The notes: a model not told the origin generated them from the sequence alone. A stretch of 64,000 nt of DNA from Herbidospora solisilvae (GCF_009901565.1 NZ_WXEW01000001.1:248001-312000); one strand, 5' to 3'. Shown: positions 10,587 through 19,246, counted from the first letter of the stretch. Numbers and translations are program-made.

Positions 10587-10948
10587 GCCGCCGCCGACAC
10601 GTTCCGCCGGGCCGGGTAGAGGTAGCCGAGCGAGTGGACCACACCGCCGAACATGAGCATGCCGATCGGCACGTGCAGCGCCTTGAAGTGCGCGAATCCC
10701 AAGTACATCTGCACGAAGACCAGCAGCAGCGTCAGCGCCGCCGGGACGATCACCTTCCGGTCCTTCGTCATGATCGAGACCACCAGCGAGGCCAGCGCCG
10801 CCAGCAGCACCAGGATCGCGCTGGCGCGGTGCATCCCGCGCCCGCCCGGTGAGGCCAGCAGCAGCCCTGCGGTGATGCCCTGGATGAGGAGTGCGGCCGC
10901 GAGGACCAGCGTCACGATCCGCCGCGCGCCCAGATATGCCGTGTTCAT
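10583..10948 (-). CDS. Four-helix membrane protein paired with the multicopper oxidase
   Basis: 121 aa with four predicted membrane helices and several histidines in or near helices (GMHRAS, GFAHFKALHVP, VVHSLG) that could bind haem or copper. I chose ATG 10946-10948 (MNTAYLGARR), which places positive residues before helix 1; an upstream in-frame start at 10987 would add 13 polar residues. The stop overlaps the oxidase start, implying coupled translation and a shared role such as electron delivery to, or docking of, the oxidase. I do not recognise the family with certainty. Confidence 0.75.
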   Translation of the reverse strand: MNTAYLGARRIVTLVLAAALLIQGITAGLLLASPGGRGMHRASAILVLLAALASLVVSIMTKDRKVIVPAALTLLLVFVQMYLGFAHFKALHVPIGMLMFGGVVHSLGYLYPARRNVSAAA

Positions 10949-11112
10949 GGGCCGATCGTGGCGGCCGGGGGTGGTCGCGCGCGTCATGCCGGGGATGGCC
11001 GGTCGGCTACGTCCGCCGTGGTAGCCGCCGCGTGTCAGTGCCGCGACGGTTCCATGTCAGCGCCGCCCGCGACGGTTGACCCATCGATCACCGCGGATGC
11101 GAGGAGCACCCA

Positions 11113-12171
11113 ATGACCACCACCACCGCCACCCTCCAGGCGACCATCGACGAGCTCGTCGGCGCCGGCGTCCTCAGCGCGCAGCTGCGCCTGCACGACC
11201 AGGGGGAGGTCTGGGTCGGCACCGCCGGGGTCGCCCGCCTGGGCGAGCCGGAGGGGCCCCCGGCCGACGGCCGGTTCCGGATCGGCAGCGCCACCAAGAC
11301 CTTCGCCGCGACCGTGGTGCTGGGGCTGGTCGCCGAGGGCAGGTTCGGCCTCGACGACTCCGTCGCCGCCCATCTGCCCGGCTTCGGCCTCGACCCCCGG
11401 ATCACGGTGCGCATGCTGTTGCAGCACACCAGCGGGGTGTTCGCCTTCACCGGCGAGTACTTCGAGGACGGCACCGTCGTCCCCGGCATCCCCGTGCTGG
11501 GCCAGGAGTGGGTGGAGGCCCGCTTCCGGTCGTACACGCCCGAGGAGCTGGCGCGGTTCGCGCTGAACAAGCCCGCGCGGTTCGAGCCGGGCGCCGACTG
11601 GAGCTACTCCAACACCAACTACGTGCTGGCCCGGCTCCTGGTCGAGAAGGTCACCGGCCGCTCGCTCGCCGAGGAGACGCACCGCCTGATCCTCGGCCCG
11701 CTCGGCCTGACCGGCACCTTCCTGCCCGGCGAGGACACCGCCATCCCCGGCCCGCACGCCCACGCCTACTACCGCTACGAGGAGGACGGCGTCGAGAAGA
11801 CGGTCGACGTCACCCGGCAGAACCCCTCGTGGATCTCCACTGGCGGTGACATGATCTCCACCACCGAGGACCTGCACACGTTCGTCTCGGCGCTGATGGG
11901 CGGCCGCCTCCTGCCGGCCCCGCTCCTGGACGAGATGCGCACCCCCCACCCGAAGGCGGGCTACGGCCTCGGCCTGTTCGTCCTGCGGGACGGCGCGCTC
12001 CTCAACCACAACGGCGGCCTGTCGGGCTACGCGACGCTCATGTACAGCACCCCCGACGGCGGCACCACCCTGACCGGTTCGATCACCTTCGTGGACGACG
12101 CCGCGATGTCCCAGGCGGCGACCTTCCAGAAGTTCGTGGAGCGGATCCTGGACGAGGTCTTCAGTCGCTGA
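11113..12171 (+). CDS. Class C beta-lactamase-family serine hydrolase (D,D-peptidase-like)
   Basis: 352 aa with SATK (S59, K62), YSN (165-167) and HNGG (299-302), the three active-site motifs of the class C beta-lactamase/R61 D-Ala-D-Ala carboxypeptidase/esterase superfamily. No signal peptide: it starts MTTTTATLQATIDELV, so it may act in the cytoplasm on a peptide or ester, unlike secreted R61. A ribosome-binding site (GCGAGGAGC) precedes ATG 11113. It is divergent from the oxidase operon and converges on the GNAT gene with an 11-bp overlap. Substrate unknown. Confidence 0.87.
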   Translation: MTTTTATLQATIDELVGAGVLSAQLRLHDQGEVWVGTAGVARLGEPEGPPADGRFRIGSATKTFAATVVLGLVAEGRFGLDDSVAAHLPGFGLDPRITVRMLLQHTSGVFAFTGEYFEDGTVVPGIPVLGQEWVEARFRSYTPEELARFALNKPARFEPGADWSYSNTNYVLARLLVEKVTGRSLAEETHRLILGPLGLTGTFLPGEDTAIPGPHAHAYYRYEEDGVEKTVDVTRQNPSWISTGGDMISTTEDLHTFVSALMGGRLLPAPLLDEMRTPHPKAGYGLGLFVLRDGALLNHNGGLSGYATLMYSTPDGGTTLTGSITFVDDAAMSQAATFQKFVERILDEVFSR

Positions 12172-12877
12172 TCCGGTAGTGGTAGGCGTGGGACCGGGTG
12201 AACCCGTGCTGCTCATAGAGGGCCCTGGCGCCCGGGTTGTCCTCCTCGACCTGGAGGTAGAGACGCCGGGCGCCCTCCCCCTCGGCCCAGGCGGCCCCGG
12301 CGGCCAGGATCCGCGACGCGATCCCCCGGCGGCGGTGGTCGGGGCGGGTGGCCATGCAGAAGACGCCCGCGTAGCCGTCGTCCACGGCGACGACCCCCAT
12401 GCCGGCGACCTCGCCGCCAACGGTGGCGGCGAAGAAGGCGACCGGTTCGGGGATGCGCAGGATGACCTCGGCGGTGCTGACCCGGTCGTCGAGGGCCGCG
12501 AAGACCTCCGGCCAGCGGGCCCGGTCGCGGACCCGCGCCACCGAGGCGGCCTCGCCCGCGACGGCCGAGGCGGGGGCGGTGAGGATCAGCGTCGGGGCGT
12601 CGCGGCGGTAGCCCCGGGCGGCCAGCGCCCGGTCGAGGCCGGTGTGGACGTCCGCCGGACTGACCTGGACGCAGACGGCCCGGCCGCGATCACGGTAGTA
12701 GCGCTCGACCGCCTCGATCGACGGGGCCGATCCGGGCAGCGGCAGCGCCGAGTTCGTGCGGCGGCGCGGCACCGAAGGGGTGTGCCGGAGCAACCAGCCG
12801 TCCCGCTCCTCCACGTGGACGGCCGGCCAGGCGCGGGCCGCGCGGCGTTCGAGCCGCCACCATTCGGGCTGGTCCAT
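12161..12877 (-). CDS. GNAT-family N-acetyltransferase
   Basis: 238 aa. The C-terminal half carries the acetyl-CoA loop (ATRPDHRRRGIASRIL) and the beta5 element YLQVEEDNPGARALYEQHGF typical of GNATs; the N-terminal half resembles a second, degenerate GNAT fold. ATG 12875-12877 (MDQPEWWRLE) is chosen; the frame stays open upstream only as a shadow of the divergent gene. The acceptor (antibiotic, amino acid or protein) cannot be told. Its 3' end overlaps the class C-type hydrolase by 11 bp. Confidence 0.87.
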   Translation of the reverse strand: MDQPEWWRLERRAARAWPAVHVEERDGWLLRHTPSVPRRRTNSALPLPGSAPSIEAVERYYRDRGRAVCVQVSPADVHTGLDRALAARGYRRDAPTLILTAPASAVAGEAASVARVRDRARWPEVFAALDDRVSTAEVILRIPEPVAFFAATVGGEVAGMGVVAVDDGYAGVFCMATRPDHRRRGIASRILAAGAAWAEGEGARRLYLQVEEDNPGARALYEQHGFTRSHAYHYRISD

Positions 12878-12938
12878 GGGCGGCACCATACACATACCGG
12901 GAGGCGGGGAGTTCGCCCCGTATTGTCTAATGGCCAGC

Positions 12939-13823
12939 ATGGAGATCGGGTGTGACGAGTCGGGGGCGGAGGGCGAGAAGCTCATCGGCGGGGTGACCGA
13001 CGTGTTCGCCCACGCCGGCGTCGCGCTCACCCTCGGCGAGGCCGAGGCCTGCATGGACGAGGTGCGGCGGCGCGCCCCCTCGCCCATCACCGAGTACAAG
13101 GCCTTCGTGATCCGGCGGGCCAAGCACCGGCTGGCCCGCCAGTGGCTGCTGGGCCCGACGGGCCCGCTCCAGGGCCGCGCCCACGTCCACCTGACCGACA
13201 AGACCCTCCACATGACCCGCCGCGTCGCCGACCTGATCGGCGAGGACGGCGACCGCCTCTACCAGCTGGGCCCGGCCGCCTTCGGCGCCCGGTGGCGGGA
13301 CCTGCTGGAAGGCTTCAACGACCTGATGCGCCCCTACGCCGACCGGTCGATCGACGCGGTGTTCACGCTGGTCGACGACCTGGCCCAGGCGCCCGGCGAG
13401 GCCGGCGACCTGCTGCGCCGCCTGGCCAAGACCCGCCCTCAGATCGAGGACCTGCGCGACCGGCTGGCCCGCGACCCGGGCACGGCCGCGCCCCTCGACC
13501 CGCTGCTGCCGGCGATCGTGCGGGCGGTGGAGTACTGGGGCCGCGGCCGTCCGGTGACGGTCGTCCACGACCGCCAGACCAGCCTCACCGAGGAGCGGAT
13601 CGAGCTGCTGCGGCGGGCCTGTCCCCTGGAGGAGCTGCGGCTGGAGGAGTCCCACCTCGACGCCCGCATCCAGGTGGCCGACCTGCTGGCCGGGATCGCC
13701 CGGGGCATCGCCGCCGACGAGCTGCACGGCCGGGGCGACCGGCTGCTGTCGGGCCTGCTCGCGCCCTACGTCGACGAGCGGTCGGTCTGGGCCGACGGGT
13801 CGATGTGGATCTTGGGCGGCTGA
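12939..13823 (+). CDS. DUF3800-like protein
   Basis: 294 aa. N-terminal CDESGxEG (residues 5-12) and C-terminal QVADLLAGIARG match the pattern of DUF3800 proteins, which have an RNase H-like arrangement of acidic residues but no settled function. ATG 12939 is preferred over ATG 12930 because the family begins directly with MEIxCDESG and a TATTGT -10-like box lies 12 bp upstream, so the leader would be only a few bases. It is divergent from the GNAT gene and overlaps the dehydrogenase gene tail-to-tail by 58 bp. Confidence 0.75.
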   Translation: MEIGCDESGAEGEKLIGGVTDVFAHAGVALTLGEAEACMDEVRRRAPSPITEYKAFVIRRAKHRLARQWLLGPTGPLQGRAHVHLTDKTLHMTRRVADLIGEDGDRLYQLGPAAFGARWRDLLEGFNDLMRPYADRSIDAVFTLVDDLAQAPGEAGDLLRRLAKTRPQIEDLRDRLARDPGTAAPLDPLLPAIVRAVEYWGRGRPVTVVHDRQTSLTEERIELLRRACPLEELRLEESHLDARIQVADLLAGIARGIAADELHGRGDRLLSGLLAPYVDERSVWADGSMWILGG

Positions 13824-14776
13824 CCGGGATCCCGCTCCCCCGCCAGCGCTCCGGCCACCTCGTCGAGCCCGACCGTGGCGGCGATCAGCGGCGTCGGGTC
13901 GACCGCGCCGGAGGCGTAGCGCTCGATGGTCCCGGCCAGGCCGCCTGACGCGCTGAGCACGCCGGTCACCCGCAGGTCCTTCAGCGCGATCACGCGGCTG
14001 TCGACCAGGCTGGGCTCCCCGGCCAGGCCGATGAAGACCACCCGCCCGCCCGGCTCGACCTTCTCCACGGCCAGCGCGGGCAGGCGGGCGGCGTTGGAGG
14101 CGTCGATCACCGCGTCGAACGGCAGGTCGGGCACCTCCGTGTGGCAGGCGAAGCCGAGCGACCGGGCGAAGGCCGTCGACAACCCGAGCAGGTGCACCTC
14201 GGCGCCCTCGGCCCGCGCGAACATGGCCGCCAGCAGGCCGATCGTGCCCGGCCCGAGGATCAGCAGCCGGTCGCCGGGCCGCAGAAGGGCCGCCCGGACG
14301 GCGCGCAGCGCGTTCCCGCCCGGCTCGACCAGCGCCCCGAGGGCGGGCCCGACGCCGTCGGGCAGGGTGTGCAGGGCGAAGACGGGCACCGGCAGGAATT
14401 CGGCCAGGGCGCCCGGACGTCCGTGCCGGATCCCGATCTCGAACCGGTCGGCGCACAGGTGCTGCCGTCCGCCGCGGCAGCGGTGGCAGGTCTGGCACCC
14501 GAGCATGGTGTCGCCGGTGACCCGCCGGCCGAGCCACTCGCGGGAGACCCCGGCCCCGAGGGCGGTGACCACGCCGCACCACTCGTGCCCGATCCGGAGG
14601 GGATAGCTGGCCTGGCCGTCGTGCAGGTAGGCCATCTCGCCGGTGAAGAACTCGGCGTCGGTCCCGCAGACCCCGGCCCGTTCGACCCGGACGACCACCT
14701 CGCCGGGTGCCGGCACGGGCGGCTCGACGTCCAGGACTTCGCCCTGGAACGGACCGGTGATGACGAACGCGCGCAT
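13766..14776 (-). CDS. Zinc-dependent medium-chain alcohol dehydrogenase family protein
   Basis: 336 aa. Catalytic zinc ligands CGTD (about residue 37) and GHEW (about 65), structural-zinc cysteines CQTCHRCRGGRQHLC (about 94-108), and a Rossmann dinucleotide site LGPGTIGLLAA (about 176). Probably an NAD(P)-dependent sugar, polyol or alcohol dehydrogenase of the glucose/threonine dehydrogenase branch; substrate unknown. Preceded by a strong purine-rich ribosome-binding site (GGGAGAAAGGGG). Divergent from an ArsR regulator with two palindromes in the 102-bp gap, so it may be under that regulator. The last 9 residues lie beyond the conserved end and create the 58-bp overlap with the DUF3800 gene. 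Confidence 0.88.
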   Translation of the reverse strand: MRAFVITGPFQGEVLDVEPPVPAPGEVVVRVERAGVCGTDAEFFTGEMAYLHDGQASYPLRIGHEWCGVVTALGAGVSREWLGRRVTGDTMLGCQTCHRCRGGRQHLCADRFEIGIRHGRPGALAEFLPVPVFALHTLPDGVGPALGALVEPGGNALRAVRAALLRPGDRLLILGPGTIGLLAAMFARAEGAEVHLLGLSTAFARSLGFACHTEVPDLPFDAVIDASNAARLPALAVEKVEPGGRVVFIGLAGEPSLVDSRVIALKDLRVTGVLSASGGLAGTIERYASGAVDPTPLIAATVGLDEVAGALAGERDPGQPPKIHIDPSAQTDRSST

Positions 14777-14798
14777 GATCCCCTTTCTCCCGGATCTT

Positions 14799-14813
14799 AC
14801 GGTGACGTACCGT
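14799..14813. promoter_or_regulatory. Small inverted repeat upstream of the dehydrogenase
   Basis: ACGGT and ACCGT separated by five bases, 22 bp before the dehydrogenase start. It could be a second operator in the divergent dehydrogenase/ArsR gap; the arms are short, so this is tentative. Confidence 0.35.
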
Positions 14814-14826
14814 TTTCGGCCATCCC

Positions 14827-14866
14827 AAACCGCAAAGGGTTCTTTGCAAAGAGTTCTTTGCGGTTT
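14827..14866. promoter_or_regulatory. 40-bp composite palindromic operator, probable ArsR-family site
   Basis: A long nested palindrome: outer arms AAACCGCAAAG (14827-14837) and CTTTGCGGTTT (14856-14866) are exact reverse complements, and the centre CTTTGCAAAG (14842-14851) is itself a perfect palindrome. The result is two adjacent GCAAAG-N4-CTTTGC half-repeats sharing the central GC. It ends 12 bp before the ArsR ATG and lies between the ArsR and dehydrogenase starts, so it fits an autoregulatory site for two dimers. Binding partner is inferred from position. Confidence 0.75.
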
Positions 14867-14878
14867 ATGGTGGCTCTC

Positions 14879-15439
14879 ATGAACGAGTCCGTCTTCCTCG
14901 ACGCCAAGGGCCTGCGCGCGCTGGCGCACCCGGTCCGCGTGCAACTGCTCGGCCTGCTGCGGCTCCACGGCCCCCAGACCGCGACCGGACTGGCCGACCG
15001 GCTGAGCCTGACCTCCGGCGCGACCAGCTACCACCTGCGCCAGCTCGCGGGCGGCGGGCTGGTCGAGGAGGACGTCAACCGGGGCAACGGCCGCGAGCGC
15101 TGGTGGCGGGCGATCCACCGCATCACCCACTTCGACGACACCGAACTGGCCGACCAGGAGCCGGAGGCCGCGTTCATGTACCTCCAGTCGGTGATCGACG
15201 TCCAGGGACAACGCGCCCATCGCACCCTGGCCGCCCACCAGACGATGCCCGGCCCCTGGCGCGACGTCTTCGACCTCAGCGACTGGGCGCTGCGCCTCAC
15301 CCCCGAGGAGGCCCACAGCCTGATCGAGGAGCTGCACGCCGTCGTCGGCCGCTACCGCCTCGACGGCCCCGACGCCGAGGCCCCCGGCGGCGCGGAGCGT
15401 GTCGTGCTCGTCATCCACTCCCTGCCGGAGCCGTCATGA
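14879..15439 (+). CDS. ArsR-family winged-helix regulator
   Basis: 186 aa. N-terminal winged helix (KGLRALAHPVRVQLLGLLRL, then SLTSGATSYHLRQLAGGGLV) with no obvious metal-binding cysteines, and an unrecognised C-terminal ligand or dimer domain. ATG 14879 chosen; ATG 14867 in frame would start directly on the operator. The TGA overlaps the ATG of the MFS gene (ATGA), a common ArsR-MFS pair in which the regulator senses the transporter substrate. Likely autoregulated through the palindrome just upstream. Confidence 0.87.
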   Translation: MNESVFLDAKGLRALAHPVRVQLLGLLRLHGPQTATGLADRLSLTSGATSYHLRQLAGGGLVEEDVNRGNGRERWWRAIHRITHFDDTELADQEPEAAFMYLQSVIDVQGQRAHRTLAAHQTMPGPWRDVFDLSDWALRLTPEEAHSLIEELHAVVGRYRLDGPDAEAPGGAERVVLVIHSLPEPS

Positions 15440-16743
15440 CCCGCTCGTGGCGCCCGGTCGCGGGCCTGTTCGCCGCCTCCCTGATCGCCCACACGGGCAC
15501 CCGCGTCTCCGCGATCGCCATCCCCTGGTTCGTACTGGTCACCACCGGCAGCGTCACCCAGACCGGCCTGGTCGCGTTCTGCGAGATGGCTCCGTACGTG
15601 CTGGTCAAAGCCCTCGCCGGCCCGGTCGTCGACCGGATGGGCCCCCGGCGGATGTCGTGGCGGGCCGACGCGGTCAGCGCCGTGGCGGCCACGCTGATCC
15701 CGATCCTGCACTTCTCCGGGGGGTTGTCCTTCCCCGTGCTGCTGGTCCTCGTGGCGGTCATCGGGGCGGTGCGCGGGCCGGGCGACCTGGCCAAGGAGAT
15801 CATGGTCCCGGAGGCGGCGGAGCTCGGCCGCATCCCCCTGGAGCGGGCGGCCGGCCTCGCGGGCGTCGCCGAGCGCCTCGCCTCCACGGTCGGCCCGGCG
15901 GTCGCGGGCGCGCTGGTGGCCCTGACCGGCCCCATGGTCGCCCTGATCGCCAACGCCGTCTGCTTCGCCCTCGGCTCGGTGATCGTGGCGACCGTCCTGC
16001 CCAAGGACATGGGTCACCGCCCCGCCGAGACGGGCCCGAAGACCGGCTACTGGCGGCGCTTCGGCGAGGGCTTCGCCTTCCTGAGGAACGAGCGCCTCAT
16101 GCTGACCATCACGATCATGGTCGGTCTCACCAACTTCCTGGACGCCGCCTTCTCCTCCCTGCTCCTCCCGGTCTGGGCCAAGGAGACCGGCGGCGGCCCG
16201 GCCGCGATCGGCCTGGCCACCAGCGTCATGGGCGTCTCGGCCGTGGCGGGCTCCCTGATCGCGGCGATGGTCGCGCACCGGCTGCCCCGCCGCCTGGTCT
16301 TCTTCCTCGGCTTCCTCGTCATCGGCGCCCCGAGGTTCCTGATCCTGGCGGTCGACGTGCCGTTGTGGGCGGTCATCGCCGTCTTCGCGGTCGGCGGCTT
16401 CGGCAGCGGCTTCCTGAACCCGATCATCGGCGCGATCTACTTCGAGCGGGTGCCGAGGCCGATGCTGGGCCGCGTCAACTCCCTCAGCGACGCGGTGGCC
16501 TGGTCGGGCATGCCCCTCGGCGGCCTTGCGGCCGGCGCGGCGGTGGCGGCGGCCGGCCTGGTGCCGGTGCTGGCCTTCTGCGGGGTCGCCTACTTCCTGA
16601 TCACGACCCTCACGGGCCTGCGCCCCGAGTGGCGGGAGATGCGCTCAGCGCCAGTGACCGGGCCGGTCGAGGTCGAGCCGGGTCTCCCGGTCACCCCGGG
16701 CGGCGGCGACCTGCGGACGGGTCAGGAACAGCGCACCCCGTAG
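15436..16743 (+). CDS. MFS transporter, possible drug efflux
   Basis: 435 aa with 12 predicted membrane helices and the loop 2-3 motif [11 protein letters not shown] characteristic of the major facilitator superfamily. Translationally coupled to the ArsR gene, so probably an exporter of the compound that regulator senses. After the last helix the reading frame continues through about 32 low-complexity residues (from SAPVTGP) that lie antisense to the conserved C-terminus of the pentapeptide gene; this looks like a lost stop codon. Substrate unknown. Confidence 0.87.
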   Translation: MTRSWRPVAGLFAASLIAHTGTRVSAIAIPWFVLVTTGSVTQTGLVAFCEMAPYVLVKALAGPVVDRMGPRRMSWRADAVSAVAATLIPILHFSGGLSFPVLLVLVAVIGAVRGPGDLAKEIMVPEAAELGRIPLERAAGLAGVAERLASTVGPAVAGALVALTGPMVALIANAVCFALGSVIVATVLPKDMGHRPAETGPKTGYWRRFGEGFAFLRNERLMLTITIMVGLTNFLDAAFSSLLLPVWAKETGGGPAAIGLATSVMGVSAVAGSLIAAMVAHRLPRRLVFFLGFLVIGAPRFLILAVDVPLWAVIAVFAVGGFGSGFLNPIIGAIYFERVPRPMLGRVNSLSDAVAWSGMPLGGLAAGAAVAAAGLVPVLAFCGVAYFLITTLTGLRPEWREMRSAPVTGPVEVEPGLPVTPGGGDLRTGQEQRTP

Positions 16744-17352
16744 ATCGGCGCCCCGCACGTCGGCCCCCCGCAGGTCGGCGCCCAGCAGGTCGGCCCCGCG
16801 GAGGTCGGCGCCCCGCAGGTCGGCCCCGATGAGCAGCCGCCCCCGGAGGCTGACGTTCCGCAGGTCGTGCCCGCGCAACCGGGCCCCCGCCAGGTCGCGG
16901 CGCACCTCCTTGGCCGGCCCGCGCGCCTGTTCGCTGATCTCCCCGAGCCGCGCCCCGACCCGCGCCCGCAACTCGCCGATCGCGAAGGCGTCGATCACCG
17001 GGGACGCGGCCAGCGCCTCGGTCTCCTCGCGCAGGTCGGCGGCGTGGCCGTACCGCCCGGCCTCGTCGAGGTACCAGAGCAGCTCGTGGAGCTGCCGCAG
17101 CAGCGGAAAGAGCGCGACGTCACGCTTCTCCTGGGTGACCCGCTGCCCCGCCCCGAAGCAGTCGAAGGTGACGCAACCCTGGTAACCGCTGTCGAGCAGC
17201 CGGTCGTGGATGCGGCAGCGGAAGTCCCCGGTCAGATTGACGCAGGGTTTCCCGGCGGGCTTGTCGACGGCGAAGTCGGCCGATCGGGTGAACGGCAACT
17301 CCACGCAGCACAGCCCCGCGCAGGAGGCGCAGTCGGAGCGCAGGTCGATCAC
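16645..17352 (-). CDS. Cys-cluster (YkgJ-like) and pentapeptide-repeat protein
   Basis: 235 aa. The N-terminus carries a cysteine cluster (CASCAGLCC, then C, C and H residues to about 70) resembling YkgJ-type metal-binding proteins; the C-terminus has about nine tandem A(D/N)LRG-type pentapeptides (about 165-215) forming a right-handed beta helix, ending in the family tail [12 protein letters not shown]. Pentapeptide helices can mimic DNA, but that is not shown here. GTG 17350-17352 overlaps the TGA of the XRE regulator (GTGA), so the two genes are coupled. The 3' end is overlapped 99 bp by the MFS gene on the other strand; the conserved tail argues that this frame is the real one there. Confidence 0.82.
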   Translation of the reverse strand: MIDLRSDCASCAGLCCVELPFTRSADFAVDKPAGKPCVNLTGDFRCRIHDRLLDSGYQGCVTFDCFGAGQRVTQEKRDVALFPLLRQLHELLWYLDEAGRYGHAADLREETEALAASPVIDAFAIGELRARVGARLGEISEQARGPAKEVRRDLAGARLRGHDLRNVSLRGRLLIGADLRGADLRGADLLGADLRGADVRGADLRGALFLTRPQVAAARGDRETRLDLDRPGHWR

Positions 17353-17921
17353 ACGTGCTCCATGACGATCACGGCGGTGGTCTCGGGTTCGAGTGCCCGG
17401 AAGACATGCGGCACGTCGCCAGGGTAGGTGATGTAGTCGCCCGGCCCGAGCTCGACGGGCCCCTCGGTCGGCCCGACGAGGGCCCGCCCGTGCCCGATGA
17501 TCGCGTGCTCCGTCGTGCCCGGGTTGTGCGGATCGGACACCCGCGCCTCCCCCGGCTCGGCGTCGATCCGGAACAGGTCCCGCCGCGCCCCGGGCGGACA
17601 CGAGGCGAGCAGCGTCGCGGCGTAGTCGGCCCGCTCGGAATGGGTCACCGGCCCCTCCCCCGCCCGGATCACCCGCACATGCGGCCGGGGCGGGTCGATG
17701 AGCCGGCTGATCGGCACCCCCAGCGCGACCGCGAGCGCCCACAACGTCTCCACGCTGGGATTTCCGGCCCCCGACTCAAGCTGCGACAGCGTCGACTTGG
17801 CGATCCCGGCCCGTTTGGCGAGCTCGGTCAGCGACAACCCGACCCGCTCACGCTCGCGGCGTATCGACGCGGCGATGAGGGTGATCAACGCGGCGGAGGT
17901 GTCCAAGCCTGTTCGCTCCAT
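17349..17921 (-). CDS. XRE-family regulator with C-terminal cupin
   Basis: 190 aa. Helix-turn-helix at residues 15-75 ([21 protein letters not shown]) followed by a cupin sensor domain (about 110-190, [22 protein letters not shown]). This architecture usually represses a neighbouring transporter or catabolic gene in response to a small ligand. Divergent from azlCD with a palindromic site in the gap; overlaps the Cys/pentapeptide gene downstream. ATG 17919-17921. Likely controls azlCD, by position. Confidence 0.88.
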   Translation of the reverse strand: MERTGLDTSAALITLIAASIRRERERVGLSLTELAKRAGIAKSTLSQLESGAGNPSVETLWALAVALGVPISRLIDPPRPHVRVIRAGEGPVTHSERADYAATLLASCPPGARRDLFRIDAEPGEARVSDPHNPGTTEHAIIGHGRALVGPTEGPVELGPGDYITYPGDVPHVFRALEPETTAVIVMEHV

Positions 17922-17930
17922 CAGTCCGAT

Positions 17931-17948
17931 TGTTCGCCTTGACGAACA
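17931..17948. promoter_or_regulatory. Inverted repeat, probable XRE-cupin operator
   Basis: TGTTCG (17931-17936) and CGAACA (17943-17948) are exact reverse complements with a 6-bp spacer, midway between the XRE regulator and azlC. A further GTTCG occurs at 17911 inside the regulator start. Suits control of both divergent genes. Confidence 0.65.
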
Positions 17949-17975
17949 TTGTCGTGTGTGTTCATTCTAGTGGCC

Positions 17976-18620
17976 ATGCGTTCGATATCACGAACGGCTT
18001 TGCGCGACATAGCCCTCGTCTGCGTGGCCGACGCCATCGTCGGAGCCTCCTTCGGCGCCATCGCCGTGTCCGGAGGTTTCGAGCCCTGGGTCCCGGTGGT
18101 GATGTCATTGATCGTGTTCGCCGGAGGAGCCCAGTTCGCCGCCATCGGCATCGTGATGGCGGGCGGCGGCGCCGTGGCGGCCGTGGCGACCGGCCTGGTG
18201 CTGAACGCCCGCCTCCTCCCCTTCGGCTTCGCCGTCGCCGACACGGTGAAAGGCCGCCTGTACGGCGCCCAGCTCATCACCGACGAGACGGTGGCGTTCG
18301 CCCTGAAGGGGCGGGACGCGCGGGAACGGCACGACTACTTCTGGGTCAGCGGCCTGGCCCTCTTCGCGGCGTGGAACGTGTCGGTGGTCGTCGGGGCGCT
18401 GGCCGGGACCTTCATCGGCGACACCGACGCCCTGGGACTGGACGCGATGTTCCCGGCGGTGCTGCTGGCGCTGATCACGCCGGCACTGTCGGAGCGGGGG
18501 GTGCGGGCGCCGGTACTGGCGGGCGGGGCGATCGCCTTGGCGGCGTCGACGGTACTGCCGGCGGGGGTGCCGGTGCTGCTGTCACTGCTCGGGTTGCTGG
18601 CCCGCCCGAAGGAGGCCTGA
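17976..18620 (+). CDS. azlC: AzlC-family branched-chain amino acid exporter, large subunit
   Basis: 214 aa, five or six membrane helices, with family motifs PWVPVVMSLIVFAGGAQFAA and LNARLLPFGFAVAD. AzlC with AzlD exports branched-chain amino acids or analogues. ATG 17976 (MRSISRTALRD) chosen; upstream in-frame starts at 17949 and 17970 would overlap or approach the operator. Followed after 1 bp by azlD and divergent from the XRE-cupin regulator. Confidence 0.9.
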   Translation: MRSISRTALRDIALVCVADAIVGASFGAIAVSGGFEPWVPVVMSLIVFAGGAQFAAIGIVMAGGGAVAAVATGLVLNARLLPFGFAVADTVKGRLYGAQLITDETVAFALKGRDARERHDYFWVSGLALFAAWNVSVVVGALAGTFIGDTDALGLDAMFPAVLLALITPALSERGVRAPVLAGGAIALAASTVLPAGVPVLLSLLGLLARPKEA

Positions 18621-18621
18621 G

Positions 18622-18918
18622 ATGGACATGCCGATCGTCGCGATCGTGGTGCTGGCCGCCGGGACGCTGGCGTTCCGGCTGGCGGGCCCTCTTTTCCGGG
18701 ATCGGGTACGGATTCCGCCCCGCCTGGAGGACCTGCTGTCGCTGGCCGCGCTCGTTCTGCTGTTCGCGCTGGTCGTGACCTCCTCGTTCGCCGGATGGGC
18801 GCGGCCGGCCGGGGTGCTGGTGGCGGGGGTGCTGGCCGTCCGGAAGGCGCCGTTCCCGGTGATCGTGATCGCGGCGGCGGCGACCACGGCCGTGCTGCGG
18901 CTCATCGGGGTGCCGTGA
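18622..18918 (+). CDS. azlD: AzlD-family exporter small subunit
   Basis: 98 aa, three to four membrane helices, with the AzlD feature of an early TLAFRLAGPLF and a terminal ATTAVLRLIG. Partner of AzlC. A GGAGG sits in the end of azlC and the start follows after one base, so the two are cotranslated. Its 3' end overlaps the convergent DUF4180 gene by 17 bp. Confidence 0.88.
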   Translation: MDMPIVAIVVLAAGTLAFRLAGPLFRDRVRIPPRLEDLLSLAALVLLFALVVTSSFAGWARPAGVLVAGVLAVRKAPFPVIVIAAAATTAVLRLIGVP

Positions 18919-19246
18919 CGCGGGCGTCGAACTCCTCGCGCGTCGGCAGGAACCACGTCTGGTCGCCGCGGTTGCATTCGCGGACCAGGTCGCGGAAGGC
19001 GTCACTGGCCGCGATGTGGCGGGAGACGTCTCCGATGACGGACAGGCGGAGGCCGTACTGGACGAACTTCTGCAGGATCGCGCCCGCGAGGCCCGTCCGC
19101 AGGGAGAAGAAGGCGTCGGGCAGCCGCTCGGCCGGGATGACCACCCAGGTCACGCCCTGCCCGAAGGTGGCGCCGATGACGTCGAGCGCGTCGGCCTCGC
19201 TGGCGATCGGCGGCCCGTCGGCGGGGAGGGTGAAGTGCACGGTCAC
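18902..19246 (-). CDS. DUF4180 domain protein
   Basis: 114 aa. Matches the DUF4180 pattern: an alpha/beta chain with LRTGLAGAILQKFVQYGLRL, IGD and ECNRG..WFLP. Function unknown; members often sit next to regulators. Overlaps the upstream HTH gene by four bases (ATGA), so the pair is cotranslated. Overlaps azlD tail-to-tail. Confidence 0.8.
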   Translation of the reverse strand: MTVHFTLPADGPPIASEADALDVIGATFGQGVTWVVIPAERLPDAFFSLRTGLAGAILQKFVQYGLRLSVIGDVSRHIAASDAFRDLVRECNRGDQTWFLPTREEFDARVTAPR

